Below are positions 8,447 to 15,632 of a DNA stretch of 64,000 nucleotides, piece after piece. Source of the DNA: AC-32 sp963728765 (lineage in GTDB: Bacteria > Actinomycetota > Thermoleophilia > Gaiellales > Gaiellaceae); assembly GCA_963728765.1 (NCBI GenBank), contig CAVSKX010000004.1, forward strand, positions 248,001 through 312,000. Direction: 5' to 3'. Position 1 is the first letter of the stretch. Every line of letters starts with the position of its first letter. Under the pieces are notes generated by a model that had not been told where the DNA came from, searched no databases, and was given only the letters and a program-made list of their open reading frames with translations. The position numbers and the translations under genes were made by a program.

Positions 8447-9346
8447 ATGTTTGAGCGAACGCGAACTGGATTACGGGAGATGCCGTCAAATGCCGTCTGG
8501 CTCGTGTCTCGAGCGCTGAAGCCGGCTGAGGCACTTGAGGATGTCGCCACCGGCGCACGCGACAAGGGGCGGAAGATGACGGCCGCCGTGGTAGACGCCG
8601 CACCGGTCGGTGACTCCGTTGACATCCGCGCACGGCGCGCACATGACGCCGCGGAGCGCGCGCGGGACGCCGAGGAGCGGGCAGTCGAAGCCGCGCGGAT
8701 GTCCAAGGAGCGTGCCGACCGCGCGCGCGAGGTGAGCGAGTGGGGTGAGGCCCGCACCAAGGAAATCGAGCGAGAGACGACTCGGCAGGTCAAGCAGCGT
8801 GTCGCTGAGGCTCAGAAGGCCGCCGAGGAGTTCGTCAAGCGCGAGCGCCAAGCCGCCGAGGCGGACGCCGAAGAGCAGCGCCAGGAAGTCCAGGAAGAGG
8901 TCGAGAACGAGATCGAGGAGGCCGAGAGCGACGCAGAGGCCTCCCAGCGTAGAGCCGAGGAGCTCGTCGAGGACGCGACCGAGGCGCTGGCGGAGGCAAG
9001 GCGGCTGGCCGAGGAGGCCGCCGAGGCCGCGCGAGCAGAGGCGCAGGAAGCGAACCGTCAGGCCCAGCAGCTTCAGAGCGAGGCGAGTCAGAGGGCAAGC
9101 GACGCCGAGGCGCGCATAGAGGCCGCCGAAGAGTTGCGCGAACGGGCAGCGGCAACCGCGAGGCACACCGCGCGCCAACTCCATCGCGAGACGGTCGACA
9201 ACGGACTCGATGCCTACAAGAAGCCCGAGCTCGTCGAGCTCGCGGCCAGCATCGGCATCGAGAAGAGGACGAGCATGACGAAGGACGAGCTTGTCGAGGC
9301 GATCACGAAGGCCGCTCGTCGGGCGAAACAGGGAGCGAGGTCATGA
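8447..9346 (+). CDS. Long coiled-coil protein with C-terminal Rho-N-like domain
   Basis: 299 residues. Residues ~60-240 are an uninterrupted Ala/Glu/Arg-rich coiled coil. The C-terminal 45 residues (DAYKKPELVELAASIGI, then KRTSMTKDELVEAI) form two helices joined by an extended loop, like the Rho termination factor N-terminal / SAP-like nucleic-acid-binding fold. ATG at 8447 follows GGAAGGAG. The same module closes the 9920 protein. The stop overlaps the next ATG (ATGA). A filament or scaffold that tethers nucleic acid is a possible reading, but no function is known to me. Confidence 0.75.
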   Translation: MFERTRTGLREMPSNAVWLVSRALKPAEALEDVATGARDKGRKMTAAVVDAAPVGDSVDIRARRAHDAAERARDAEERAVEAARMSKERADRAREVSEWGEARTKEIERETTRQVKQRVAEAQKAAEEFVKRERQAAEADAEEQRQEVQEEVENEIEEAESDAEASQRRAEELVEDATEALAEARRLAEEAAEAARAEAQEANRQAQQLQSEASQRASDAEARIEAAEELRERAAATARHTARQLHRETVDNGLDAYKKPELVELAASIGIEKRTSMTKDELVEAITKAARRAKQGARS

Positions 9347-9540
9347 GACTTGTCCAAAGCAAGAGTGAACCGGACCGGCTGTTCGACACGGTCGAAAGTT
9401 CCCTTGGCACTGTGAGCCGCGGCGTGAACAGAAGCACACTCGTGAAGGCGGGCCTGATTGCCGGCGGGCTGGCGGCACTCACGGCGGGAAGCGCCGCAAT
9501 CTCCTCGATCCGGCGCCGCATAGAGGGGAGCGATTCGTGA
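9343..9540 (+). CDS. Small single-helix membrane protein, 65 aa
   Basis: 65 residues with one hydrophobic Ala/Gly-rich helix (LVKAGLIAGGLAALTAGSAA, residues ~31-50) and charged ends. ATG overlaps the stop of the coiled-coil gene by 4 nt (ATGA), so it is translationally coupled. Family not recognised. It could anchor the preceding protein to the membrane; that is inference from coupling alone. Confidence 0.65.
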   Translation: MRLVQSKSEPDRLFDTVESSLGTVSRGVNRSTLVKAGLIAGGLAALTAGSAAISSIRRRIEGSDS

Positions 9541-9830
9541 GGCAGCGCCGTGCTGTGCGCGGCCTCGGAACGCGAACTCCAGCCGCACTTGCTGCAGCGG
9601 TCGATCCGACCAGACGCCTCTCCGAGGGAGGACTTGTTCAGGCATCCGTCCGTGCGCGTCTGCTCGGCATCCCGCTCTTACGGCTGGACGCAACGATTGT
9701 GCTCATGCCGGCGGCGATCACGGCACCGTCCTCCGCACTCGCCACGGAAAACGGCCTGGCCGAGGCAGTGCGCAGTATCAACGACGGAGCAGAGGTCCTT
9801 GCCCAGGTGCGACGCAACAGCCGACGCTGA
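9537..9830 (+). CDS. Possible small protein (GTGA overlap)
   Basis: A 97-codon frame starts at a GTG overlapping the previous stop (GTGA), continuing the chain of overlapping genes. The N-terminus is basic and a moderately hydrophobic stretch lies around 43-65 (LLGIPLLRLDATIVLMPAAI). No family is recognised and composition is ordinary, so the call rests mainly on the overlap. Confidence 0.35.
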   Translation: MRQRRAVRGLGTRTPAALAAAVDPTRRLSEGGLVQASVRARLLGIPLLRLDATIVLMPAAITAPSSALATENGLAEAVRSINDGAEVLAQVRRNSRR

Positions 9831-9919
9831 GTCGACCTGACCAGTACGAACACTCGCTAGACCGGACGTTCTGGTGTCATTGCGAACACTGGCCGCCTCA
9901 TGCACGGAGGTGAACGAAA

Positions 9920-10432
9920 GTGGCGGCGGCCACCGCCGCGGCCGCGCTTGCAGCGCGGAAGGTCATGTCCAGCCGCGGCGGCTCGAGCGGCATCGCCCGC
10001 GCTGTTGCTGACGCTGCTGCTGCTCGCCCTCGTCGTCGCCGTCGCTCATCAGCTTTCTCGCCACGGTCACTGCGGCAGGAACCGCGATCCCGCAGTCGCA
10101 GCGCGCCTCGGGTGCACAACGCTCGAGCGGGGGGTCGAGCCGTTTTGGGGCGCAGCAGCGTCTCGGGGTCGAAGAGCCGATCTCGCTCGGGGTCTTCGCG
10201 CGGGTCGAAGTCGTCCAGCTCGTCGAGCTCGAGGAGCTCGCGCAGCTCGGGCAGCAAGTCCCGCTCGTCGAGCGGCTGCTCGCGGAGCCGCAGCTCGTCC
10301 GCCGGTCGCCGATCCGACAGCAACCGCACGAAGGAGCAGCTCTACAACCAGGCCAAGCGCCTGAACATTCCGGGCCGCTCCAGCATGACGAAGCAGCAGT
10401 TCGAGCGCGCGATCGCGCGCAAGGGGTCGTAG
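9920..10432 (+). CDS. Arg/Ser-rich protein with C-terminal Rho-N-like module
   Basis: 170 residues. An Ala-rich N-terminal helix is followed by about 110 residues dominated by Ser, Arg and Lys (SRSRSGSSRGSKSSSSSSSR type), and a C-terminal 35-residue folded module (TKEQLYNQAKRLNIPGRSS, then MTKQQFERAI). That module resembles the C-terminus of the 8447 protein, including the shared (T/S)SMTK turn. GTG at 9920 is preceded by GGAGGTGA with 6-nt spacing. Such RS-like tails are expected to be disordered and to bind nucleic acid; a chromatin-like role is conjecture. Confidence 0.72.
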   Translation: MAAATAAAALAARKVMSSRGGSSGIARAVADAAAARPRRRRRSSAFSPRSLRQEPRSRSRSAPRVHNARAGGRAVLGRSSVSGSKSRSRSGSSRGSKSSSSSSSRSSRSSGSKSRSSSGCSRSRSSSAGRRSDSNRTKEQLYNQAKRLNIPGRSSMTKQQFERAIARKGS

Positions 10433-10502
10433 GCACAGGCCAGCGTCCCGGCGCGGGCCTCGTGCTTCATGCCCGGCTACAATTCCGCCCGCTGAGCACC
10501 GT

Positions 10503-10577
<75 letters not shown>

Positions 10578-10580
10578 GGG

Positions 10581-10607
10581 CATGGGGGAAACCCGGTTTC
10601 CCCCATG
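10581..10607 (+). terminator. tRNA-Asn palindromic terminator
   Basis: A 27-nt palindrome with stem CATGGGGGAAACC lies just after tRNA-Asn. It differs from the rrn terminator at 346-372 by compensating changes in the stem, and the downstream CCCCCTC is shared. The co-variation argues for a selected hairpin. Confidence 0.75.
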
Positions 10608-10742
10608 AGCCCCCTCATTGGGTTCCACAGGAGAAGAATCGGAAAAGCGGATCCTTCTGCTTCTTAGAGCAACTTCGGGTTGCTACATGGCGGGGCACAA
10701 GGTATGAGTTCCCGCGGCGTCGGCTGAACGAAGGAGGACGCT

Positions 10743-10868
10743 GTGGCTGCGGCGGGTGGGCGGCAGAGCGGGCATGGTTGCGCGGCGGGTTTCGGTTCGA
10801 GCTCGCTGCCTGCACATTCGCCTGCGGCCGAGGCGCTGCAGGATCTTTGCAAGTTCCGATCCCATTGA
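10743..10868 (+). CDS. Possible 41-residue peptide
   Basis: A GTG at 10743 lies 4 nt after GAAGGAGGA, a near-perfect Shine-Dalgarno, and opens 41 codons ending at TGA 10866-10868. The peptide is Gly/Ala/Ser-rich, ending EALQDLCKFRSH. It has no recognised family, and only the ribosome binding site supports it. A second tiny frame follows at 10886. Confidence 0.3.
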   Translation: MAAAGGRQSGHGCAAGFGSSSLPAHSPAAEALQDLCKFRSH

Positions 10869-10989
10869 ACTGGGGGTGAGAGCTCATGCTGCGGAGCAGC
10901 TGGTTCGACGGTCACTAGGCCAACACGCATGGGCGGGCTCACGTTGCGGCATGAGCTCGCCCACCTTCTCGATTTGCGAGCATCGCCCG

Positions 10990-11295
10990 ATGACGCTTGC
11001 CGATCTGAGCCGCCTGGCCGCGGAGCTCCACGGTGTCGTCGAGCGCCGCCGCGACGGCCTGCTCGACTGGCGGTACCAGGGGCGCCTGGTCGCGCGACAG
11101 CTCGACAACAGCCATGTCGTCATCCGGGCGTCGTTCGAGTTCCGGGACTTCCTGCTCTTTTCGTTCCCGGAGACCTTCTCGGTGCCGAGGCGCTTCGCCA
11201 AGCACATGATGGTCGTCGCCGACCTCGAGCACGGGAACGCCGATGCCGTGGAGGACGCCGTCATCGCCGCCTGGGAGCTCCAGTCGGGCAAGTAG
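10990..11295 (+). CDS. MmcQ/YjbR-like protein
   Basis: About 101 residues. The pattern resembles the small MmcQ/YjbR-like fold: an N-terminal helix, strands around GLLDWRYQGRLVARQLDNSH and VVIRASFEFRDFLLFSFPET, then RRFAKHMMVVADLEHGNA and a helix VEDAVIAAWELQ. The start is uncertain; ATG at 10951 would add 13 residues. It is a single gene with no partner, function unknown. Confidence 0.55.
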   Translation: MTLADLSRLAAELHGVVERRRDGLLDWRYQGRLVARQLDNSHVVIRASFEFRDFLLFSFPETFSVPRRFAKHMMVVADLEHGNADAVEDAVIAAWELQSGK

Positions 11296-11298
11296 TGG

Positions 11299-11558
11299 TC
11301 AGCTCGGGTCGGCCGGAACGAGCTGGCGGAGTGCTCCGGCGGTCGCCGGCCAGCGGAGGAGCGCTACCGCCTCGTCGGGCTCGCACCACCGGTGGTCATC
11401 GTGTTCCCAGTCGAGCGTCGGCTCCCAGTCATCCGGAGCTGCAACGCGACCAGCGACCACGTGCCAGTACCCGCCCTGTTTGGGTGATCAGTGCAAGATG
11501 AGCACTCCGAAGCGCTCTTCCGCGTGACGAAGATCGCCACTTCCGCACCGGTGCGCAC
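11299..11558 (-). pseudogene. NUDIX hydrolase remnant
   Basis: Pieces of a NUDIX hydrolase are visible in reverse: VRTGAEVAIFVTR at the start (GTG 11558, 6 nt behind a TATGCT box), then in another frame EERFGVLILH, an in-frame TGA, SPKQGGYWHVVAGRVA, and the C-terminal WEHDDHRWCEPDEAVALL. The Nudix box itself (GX5EX7REUXEE) is missing between VAGRVA and the C-terminal block. A frameshift, a stop and an internal deletion mean it cannot encode an active hydrolase. Confidence 0.65.
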
Positions 11559-11586
11559 GGCACGAGCATAGGGACGTCGCCCGGCC

Positions 11587-12066
11587 TCACAGTGGCGTGG
11601 TGGCGCGCTCGAGGACCCGCGCGATCAGCGGCATCCGCGGGGAGTGCCACACGTGTCGCTCTTCGAAGGGCCAGCGTAGATCGGGTTGCCCTCGCGAACC
11701 AGCTCGACGACGCGTGGGCTCACCGAGCTCTCCCGCCGACCACTCGTAGAGGCGCTGCAACCGCGGCACGATCACCGCGTAGTCGAGCAGCCGGCGAGAC
11801 GCTGCTCGTCGGCGATGTAGCGCTCCACGTCGAGTGCGAGCGGATAGCGGTTCGGTAGCACGCGGCGCAGCGAAGAGCACGCCGCGGTGCGTCTGCCAGC
11901 GCATGAACGACAGCGCCGCGCGACGGAACGGCAAGTGCTGTGGGGCGCGCCCGGTCGGCCCGTGGTAGGTCCGCGCGATCAAGGCCAGACGCGCCGCAGG
12001 ATCGTCGCGTGCGGCCGCGACCTGCGTCTCCGCCGAAGCGAGCGCGGCGCCCGGGTACTGGCTCAT
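11587..12066 (-). pseudogene. Degraded conserved protein, middle deleted
   Basis: The ATG-started frame reads QYPGAALASAETQVA and FRRAALSFMRWQTHRGVLFA. The sequence then shifts frame (PNRYPLALDVERYIADEQRL) and shifts again to RLLDYAVIVPRLQRLYEWSA, WPFEERHVWHSPRMPLIARV and the stop at 11587. These look like the beginning and end of a longer conserved actinobacterial protein with the central part lost and at least two frame changes. The family name is not known to me. Confidence 0.5.
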
Positions 12067-12148
12067 GTCTGCAGTCGGGAGCATAGGGCGGAGGCAAGCG
12101 CGGTCTCGCTGGCTACAGTGGGCGCGGAACCGAACGAAGGAGCGGATC

Positions 12149-12670
12149 GTGGACGCAGCAGTCGAGAAGGTGATCCTTGCCGGCGGGTGCTTCTGGGGCA
12201 TGCAGGACCTCTTCCGGAAGCGGCCCGGAGTTGTCTCGACGAGGGTGGGGTACAGCGGCGGCGACGTCCCGAACGCGACCTACCGCGACCACGGGACGCA
12301 CGCCGAGGCGATCGAGATCCTCTTCGATCCCGAGCAGACGTCCTACCGGGAGCTGCTCGAGTTCTTCTTCCAGATCCACGACCCGACGACGGTCAACCGT
12401 CAGGGCAACGACATCGGGACCAGCTACCGATCGGCGATCTTCTACCTCGACGACGACCAGCGCCGCGTCGCCGAGGAGACCATCGCTGACGTCGACTCCT
12501 CCGGCCGCTGGCCGGGGAAGGTCGTGACCGAGGTCGCCCCGGCCGGGCCCTTCTGGGAGGCAGAGCCCGAGCACCAGGACTACCTCGAGCACTATCCCAA
12601 CGGGTACACCTGCCACTTCGTCCGCCCGGACTGGGTGCTGCCCGAGCGGACGAAGGTGGAGGCGGGCTAG
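12149..12670 (+). CDS. msrA: Peptide-methionine (S)-S-oxide reductase
   Basis: 173 residues. The MsrA active-site motif GGCFWG is at residues 12-17 with catalytic Cys14, followed by the family blocks GYSGGDVPNATYRDHGTHAE, FFQIHDPTTVNRQGND and EHQDYLEHYP. The enzyme reduces methionine S-sulfoxide in proteins using thioredoxin. The GTG start is 5 nt after AAGGAGCGG. No MsrB partner is adjacent. The stop overlaps the convergent VOC gene by 4 nt. Confidence 0.93.
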   Translation: MDAAVEKVILAGGCFWGMQDLFRKRPGVVSTRVGYSGGDVPNATYRDHGTHAEAIEILFDPEQTSYRELLEFFFQIHDPTTVNRQGNDIGTSYRSAIFYLDDDQRRVAEETIADVDSSGRWPGKVVTEVAPAGPFWEAEPEHQDYLEHYPNGYTCHFVRPDWVLPERTKVEAG

Positions 12671-13074
12671 GCGCGCTGCGCCAGCCGGAAGTGGTTCCCT
12701 GAGGCGTCGCGGAAGCCGGCGTCGATGCCGTACGGCTGCTCCGTCGGCTCCTGCGTGAACTCGACTCCGCGGCCCTTGAGCTCGTCGTAGCTCTTCTGCG
12801 CGTCGTCGGTCGCGAAGAAGAGCCCGCCGCTCGCGCCCTTGGCGAGCAGCTTGTTGATCGACTCGCGGGTCTCGTCGTCGAAGACGGGCGGCCCGGGGAT
12901 CGCCATCAGCGTGATCGAGACATCCTGGCCGGGAATCCCGACGCTCAGCCAGCGGAAGTTGCCCATCTCCGGCACCGTCACGTCCTCGCGCAACTCCATC
13001 CCGAGCTTGTCGGTGTAGAAGGCGAGGGCTTCGTCCTGGTCGTGAACCCAGACCTGCACGTGCGTCAGCTTCAT
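12667..13074 (-). CDS. VOC family protein (glyoxalase/bleomycin-resistance fold)
   Basis: 135 residues with two beta-alpha-beta-beta-beta repeats: VQVWVHDQDEALAFYTDKLG in the first, and TDDAQKSYDELKGRGVEF then DASGNHFRLAQ in the second. His5 and the C-terminal Asn-His-Phe region occupy usual VOC metal positions. Specific activity cannot be assigned. ATG at 13074 follows GAGGAGTGAGAG. The AraC regulator is upstream on the same strand, with a 46-bp gap, and may control it. Confidence 0.85.
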   Translation of the reverse strand: MKLTHVQVWVHDQDEALAFYTDKLGMELREDVTVPEMGNFRWLSVGIPGQDVSITLMAIPGPPVFDDETRESINKLLAKGASGGLFFATDDAQKSYDELKGRGVEFTQEPTEQPYGIDAGFRDASGNHFRLAQRA

Positions 13075-13120
13075 CTCTCACTCCTCGACATCAGGTGAAC
13101 GGTCGCTAGCGACGGTAGTG

Positions 13121-13546
13121 CTAGGCGGCGTTGCTGTCTTCTCGAAAACTGCTGCTCCGCGGACGCGCGTACGCCTGCACGACGCAGGTCGGAATCTGCG
13201 CCCGCTCGATCGGTGGGTGAGCCGCCCGGTAGGCGGTCGGGGTCACGCCGTATACGCGCCGGAAGCTCGTCGTGAACGAGCCGACGCTGCGGAGCCCGAC
13301 CATGAAGCAGATCTCGGCGACCGACCTGTCGGTGTTGCGCAGCAGCGCCGCGGCGCGCTCGAGCCTGCGCGTGAGCAGGTACTGGTGCGGGGTCTCGCCG
13401 AACGCCCGCCGGAACTCGCGGCTGAAGTGGGCGGGGGAGAGGTATGCGGCGCGGGCGAGCGCGGGCACGTCGAGGGCCTCTCGGAAGCGCGCGTCGACGA
13501 CGTCCTTTGCGCGCAGCAGGTGTCGTTCGGGTGGGACGGGGGTCAC
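13121..13546 (-). CDS. AraC family transcriptional regulator (DNA-binding domain only)
   Basis: 141 residues, essentially the tandem helix-turn-helix domain alone: LDVPALARAAYLSPAHFSRE, then FRRAFGETPHQYL, then the second HTH SVAEICFMVGLRSVGSFTTS with FRRVYGVTPTAYR. It lacks the N-terminal sensory domain of full-length AraC proteins, a common short form. GTG starts 1 nt after the stop of the upstream M20 remnant, so both were once one operon, with the VOC gene downstream. Confidence 0.88.
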   Translation of the reverse strand: MTPVPPERHLLRAKDVVDARFREALDVPALARAAYLSPAHFSREFRRAFGETPHQYLLTRRLERAAALLRNTDRSVAEICFMVGLRSVGSFTTSFRRVYGVTPTAYRAAHPPIERAQIPTCVVQAYARPRSSSFREDSNAA

Positions 13547-13547
13547 G

Positions 13548-14124
13548 TCAGTTTCGACGCCCTGCGCCGAGGAAACTCAGCGCCGCGCGCGTCATGGTCT
13601 CGATGAGAACCGGAAGCGCCGCCTCGTCGATCGTGAAGCGCGGATGGTGGTGCGGGAAGCTGCCGTCGCCTCCGGCGCCGACGAAGAAGAAGCACCCGGG
13701 CGCCGCACGAAGATAGGCGGAGAGGTCGTCACCCGCCATGAGCGGGTCGAGCTCTACGACCCGGTCGTCAGCGGCCGCTTCGCGCACGAGTGCGGCGACG
13801 TTCGGATCGTTCACCACCCGGTCGTAGCCGAGCGTGTAGTCGAGCTCGTAACGTGCTGCGTGTGCTGCTGTGACGCCGCCGAGGATCCGCTCGATCGCCG
13901 CGCGGGTGTGCTCGCGCAGGTCTTCCCGGTGGGTACGGACCGTGCCGCCGAGCTCGACCGCTTCCGGGATGATGTTGTTCGTCGTTCCGGCGCTGATGCG
14001 CGTCACGGATATGACGACGCTGTCGAGGGGCGGCGTATTCCTCGACACCACGTGCTGCAGGTTCGTGATCGGCGTGGAGGTGTCGCCGCCAGGCGACCGC
14101 GTCCGCCGCAACGCCCGTCTCCAT
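13548..14124 (-). pseudogene. M20 family amidohydrolase with internal deletion
   Basis: The ATG at 14124 (6 nt behind a TACGCT box) opens METGVAADAVAWRRHLHA, the typical N-terminus of M20 hippurate-hydrolase-like amidohydrolases. The frame then changes and resumes at PITNLQHVVSRNTPPLDS, deep in the dimerisation domain, continuing to a normal C-terminus (MAGDDLSAYLRAAPGCFFF, then HHPRFTIDEAALP). About 170 residues, including most zinc ligands, are missing. Start region and C-terminus survive, so this is a deletion allele, not a truncated end. Confidence 0.72.
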
Positions 14125-14171
14125 CGGTCTAGCGTAAAGGTCAGCGCCGTCTGGGCTGCTTTCGCCACCAT

Positions 14172-14480
14172 GTGGTGGTGCGCCCTCGCCGCCGCCGCGC
14201 GCTGATCATTGCCGCCGCGTTCCTCCTGGAGCCCCTCGCGATGTGGCTGCGCGGCTACCCGCTCGGCGGCAACCTGGTCGTTCGCTGCCGGGACGGTCAC
14301 CTGTTCAGGACGCTCTGGATTCCGGGCGTGTCCCTGAAGGCGCTTCGCTTCGGATGGTGGAGAGTCCAGCGCTGCCCGGTCGGGCACCACTGGTCGGTCG
14401 TGATGCCGGTCAAGGAATCCGAGCTGACGCAGCGTGAGCGGCAGACGGCCGACAGGCACAGGGGCATCCGCATCCCCTGA
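14172..14480 (+). CDS. Small membrane protein with Cys/His motif
   Basis: Up to 102 residues (three consecutive GTG codons at 14172, 14175 and 14178 are all possible starts). A basic N-terminus precedes one hydrophobic helix (ALIIAAAFLLEPLAMWL). The soluble part has CRDGHLF and CPVGHHW, which could form a small zinc-binding or treble-clef-like site. I know similar short actinobacterial proteins but no function. It stands alone between the M20 remnant and the mod operon. Confidence 0.65.
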   Translation: MVVRPRRRRALIIAAAFLLEPLAMWLRGYPLGGNLVVRCRDGHLFRTLWIPGVSLKALRFGWWRVQRCPVGHHWSVVMPVKESELTQRERQTADRHRGIRIP

Positions 14481-14501
14481 ACGCGCGCTGCCCGACCCTG
14501 C

Positions 14502-14516
14502 CTAGGCATTGCCTAG
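14502..14516. promoter_or_regulatory. Candidate operator of the mod operon
   Basis: CTAGGCATTGCCTAG is a perfect 7-1-7 inverted repeat. It abuts the putative -10 box TAGGAT (14517-14522), which is followed by 7 nt and the GTG of the HTH-TOBE regulator. A protein bound here would block the promoter, so autoregulation by that molybdate-sensing regulator is the simplest model. Confidence 0.6.
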
Positions 14517-14529
14517 TAGGATCTCGGCC

Positions 14530-14910
14530 GTGCCGAAGCAGTTCTACAACGCCGGCGAGGCGGCGAAGTTGCTCGGGATCAGTCTCGACACGCTCAGGCG
14601 GTGGGATCGCGCCGGGCGGATCGAGACCGCTCGGGACAGCGGGAACCGGCGGATCGTGTCCGCTGCCGAAGTGCAGCGGCTACGGGGAGAGCACGAGGGC
14701 GCGCACCTCAGCGCGCGCAACCGGATCCAGGCGACGGTCACCGACGTTCGAGTGGAAGGGCTGATCGCACAGGTCGAGCTGGCCGTGGACGAGCCGGCGC
14801 GCCTGGTCGCGATCGTGACGGCCGACGCGGTCGACGACCTGAAGCTCCAGCCGGGAATGGCCGCGGCCGCGGTTGTCAAGGCGACCTCCGTGATGGTGGA
14901 GCACTCGTGA
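14530..14910 (+). CDS. HTH-TOBE molybdate-responsive regulator
   Basis: 126 residues. The N-terminal excisionase/MerR-type winged HTH (YNAGEAAKLLGISLDTLRRW, residues ~5-24, then DSGNRRIVSAAEVQRLR) is followed by a TOBE domain (about 63-126: SARNRIQATVTDVRVEGLIA, VELAVDEPARLVAIVTADAV, then VVKATSVMVEHS) of the type that binds molybdate or tungstate. It overlaps modA by 4 nt (GTGA) and is the first gene of the operon. It is the likely sensor that represses Mo uptake, in place of ModE. The GTG is placed 7 nt behind TAGGAT. Confidence 0.85.
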   Translation: MPKQFYNAGEAAKLLGISLDTLRRWDRAGRIETARDSGNRRIVSAAEVQRLRGEHEGAHLSARNRIQATVTDVRVEGLIAQVELAVDEPARLVAIVTADAVDDLKLQPGMAAAAVVKATSVMVEHS

Positions 14911-15632
14911 GGATCTTGCTCGTCGCAGTGCTGGCGGGCGTCGTGGTCGGGACGGCGGGCGCGCAGCGCGACACGACGCGCGCAACCGTCTTCGCGGCGG
15001 CCTCGCTCACGGACGCGTTTCCGAAGATCGCGCCCCACCCGCGCTACTCGTTCGCGGGTTCCAACGCGCTTGCGGCCCAGATCCGCCAGGGCGCGCCCGC
15101 CGACGTCTTCGCCTCCGCGAACGTGAAGCTGCCGTACGGGCTCTACGGTGACGGCCACTGCTCGAGGCCCGTCGTCTTCACGCGCAACGCGCTCGTGCTG
15201 ATCGTCCCACGCGCGAACCCGGCGAAGATCAAGAGCGTCTTCGACGTGCGCCGCAAGGGCGTGAAGCTCGTGATCGCCGCCAAGGGCGTCCCCGTGGGCG
15301 ACTACACGCTCCAGGTGCTGCAGAAGCTCAAGCTCAACGGCGCCCTGAAGAACGTCGTGAGCCGTGAGACGGACGTGCGCGAGGTCCTGGCCAAGGTCGC
15401 CCTCAACGAGGCAGACGCGGGCTTCGTCTACTCCACCGACGCACGGACGGTTCCGCGGAAGGTGCGCAAGCTGGCGATCCCGCCGGGGGGGCGGCCGAAC
15501 ATCGAGTACGGGATGTGCGTCGTGCTTCGCGGTGACAAGGCGGCGGGCCACACCTTCGTGAAGCGCGTCCTGAGCAAGGCGGGCCAGAAGATCCTGCTGA
15601 CTTACGGCTTCCTGCCGCGCAAGCCGCGATGA
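14907..15632 (+). CDS. modA: Molybdate ABC transporter substrate-binding protein
   Basis: 241 residues. A short N-terminal signal sequence (ILLVAVLAGVVVGTAGA) precedes a ModA-type binding protein: VFAAASLTDAF, SFAGSNALAAQIRQGAPADV with FASAN, later GVPVGDYTLQVLQKL and LNEADAGFVYSTDA, the standard oxyanion-binding signature. No lipobox Cys is obvious, so membrane attachment is uncertain. GTG overlaps the regulator stop (GTGA). It supplies molybdate for Mo cofactor, needed by the CO dehydrogenases at 43-52 kb. Confidence 0.92.
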   Translation: MRILLVAVLAGVVVGTAGAQRDTTRATVFAAASLTDAFPKIAPHPRYSFAGSNALAAQIRQGAPADVFASANVKLPYGLYGDGHCSRPVVFTRNALVLIVPRANPAKIKSVFDVRRKGVKLVIAAKGVPVGDYTLQVLQKLKLNGALKNVVSRETDVREVLAKVALNEADAGFVYSTDARTVPRKVRKLAIPPGGRPNIEYGMCVVLRGDKAAGHTFVKRVLSKAGQKILLTYGFLPRKPR

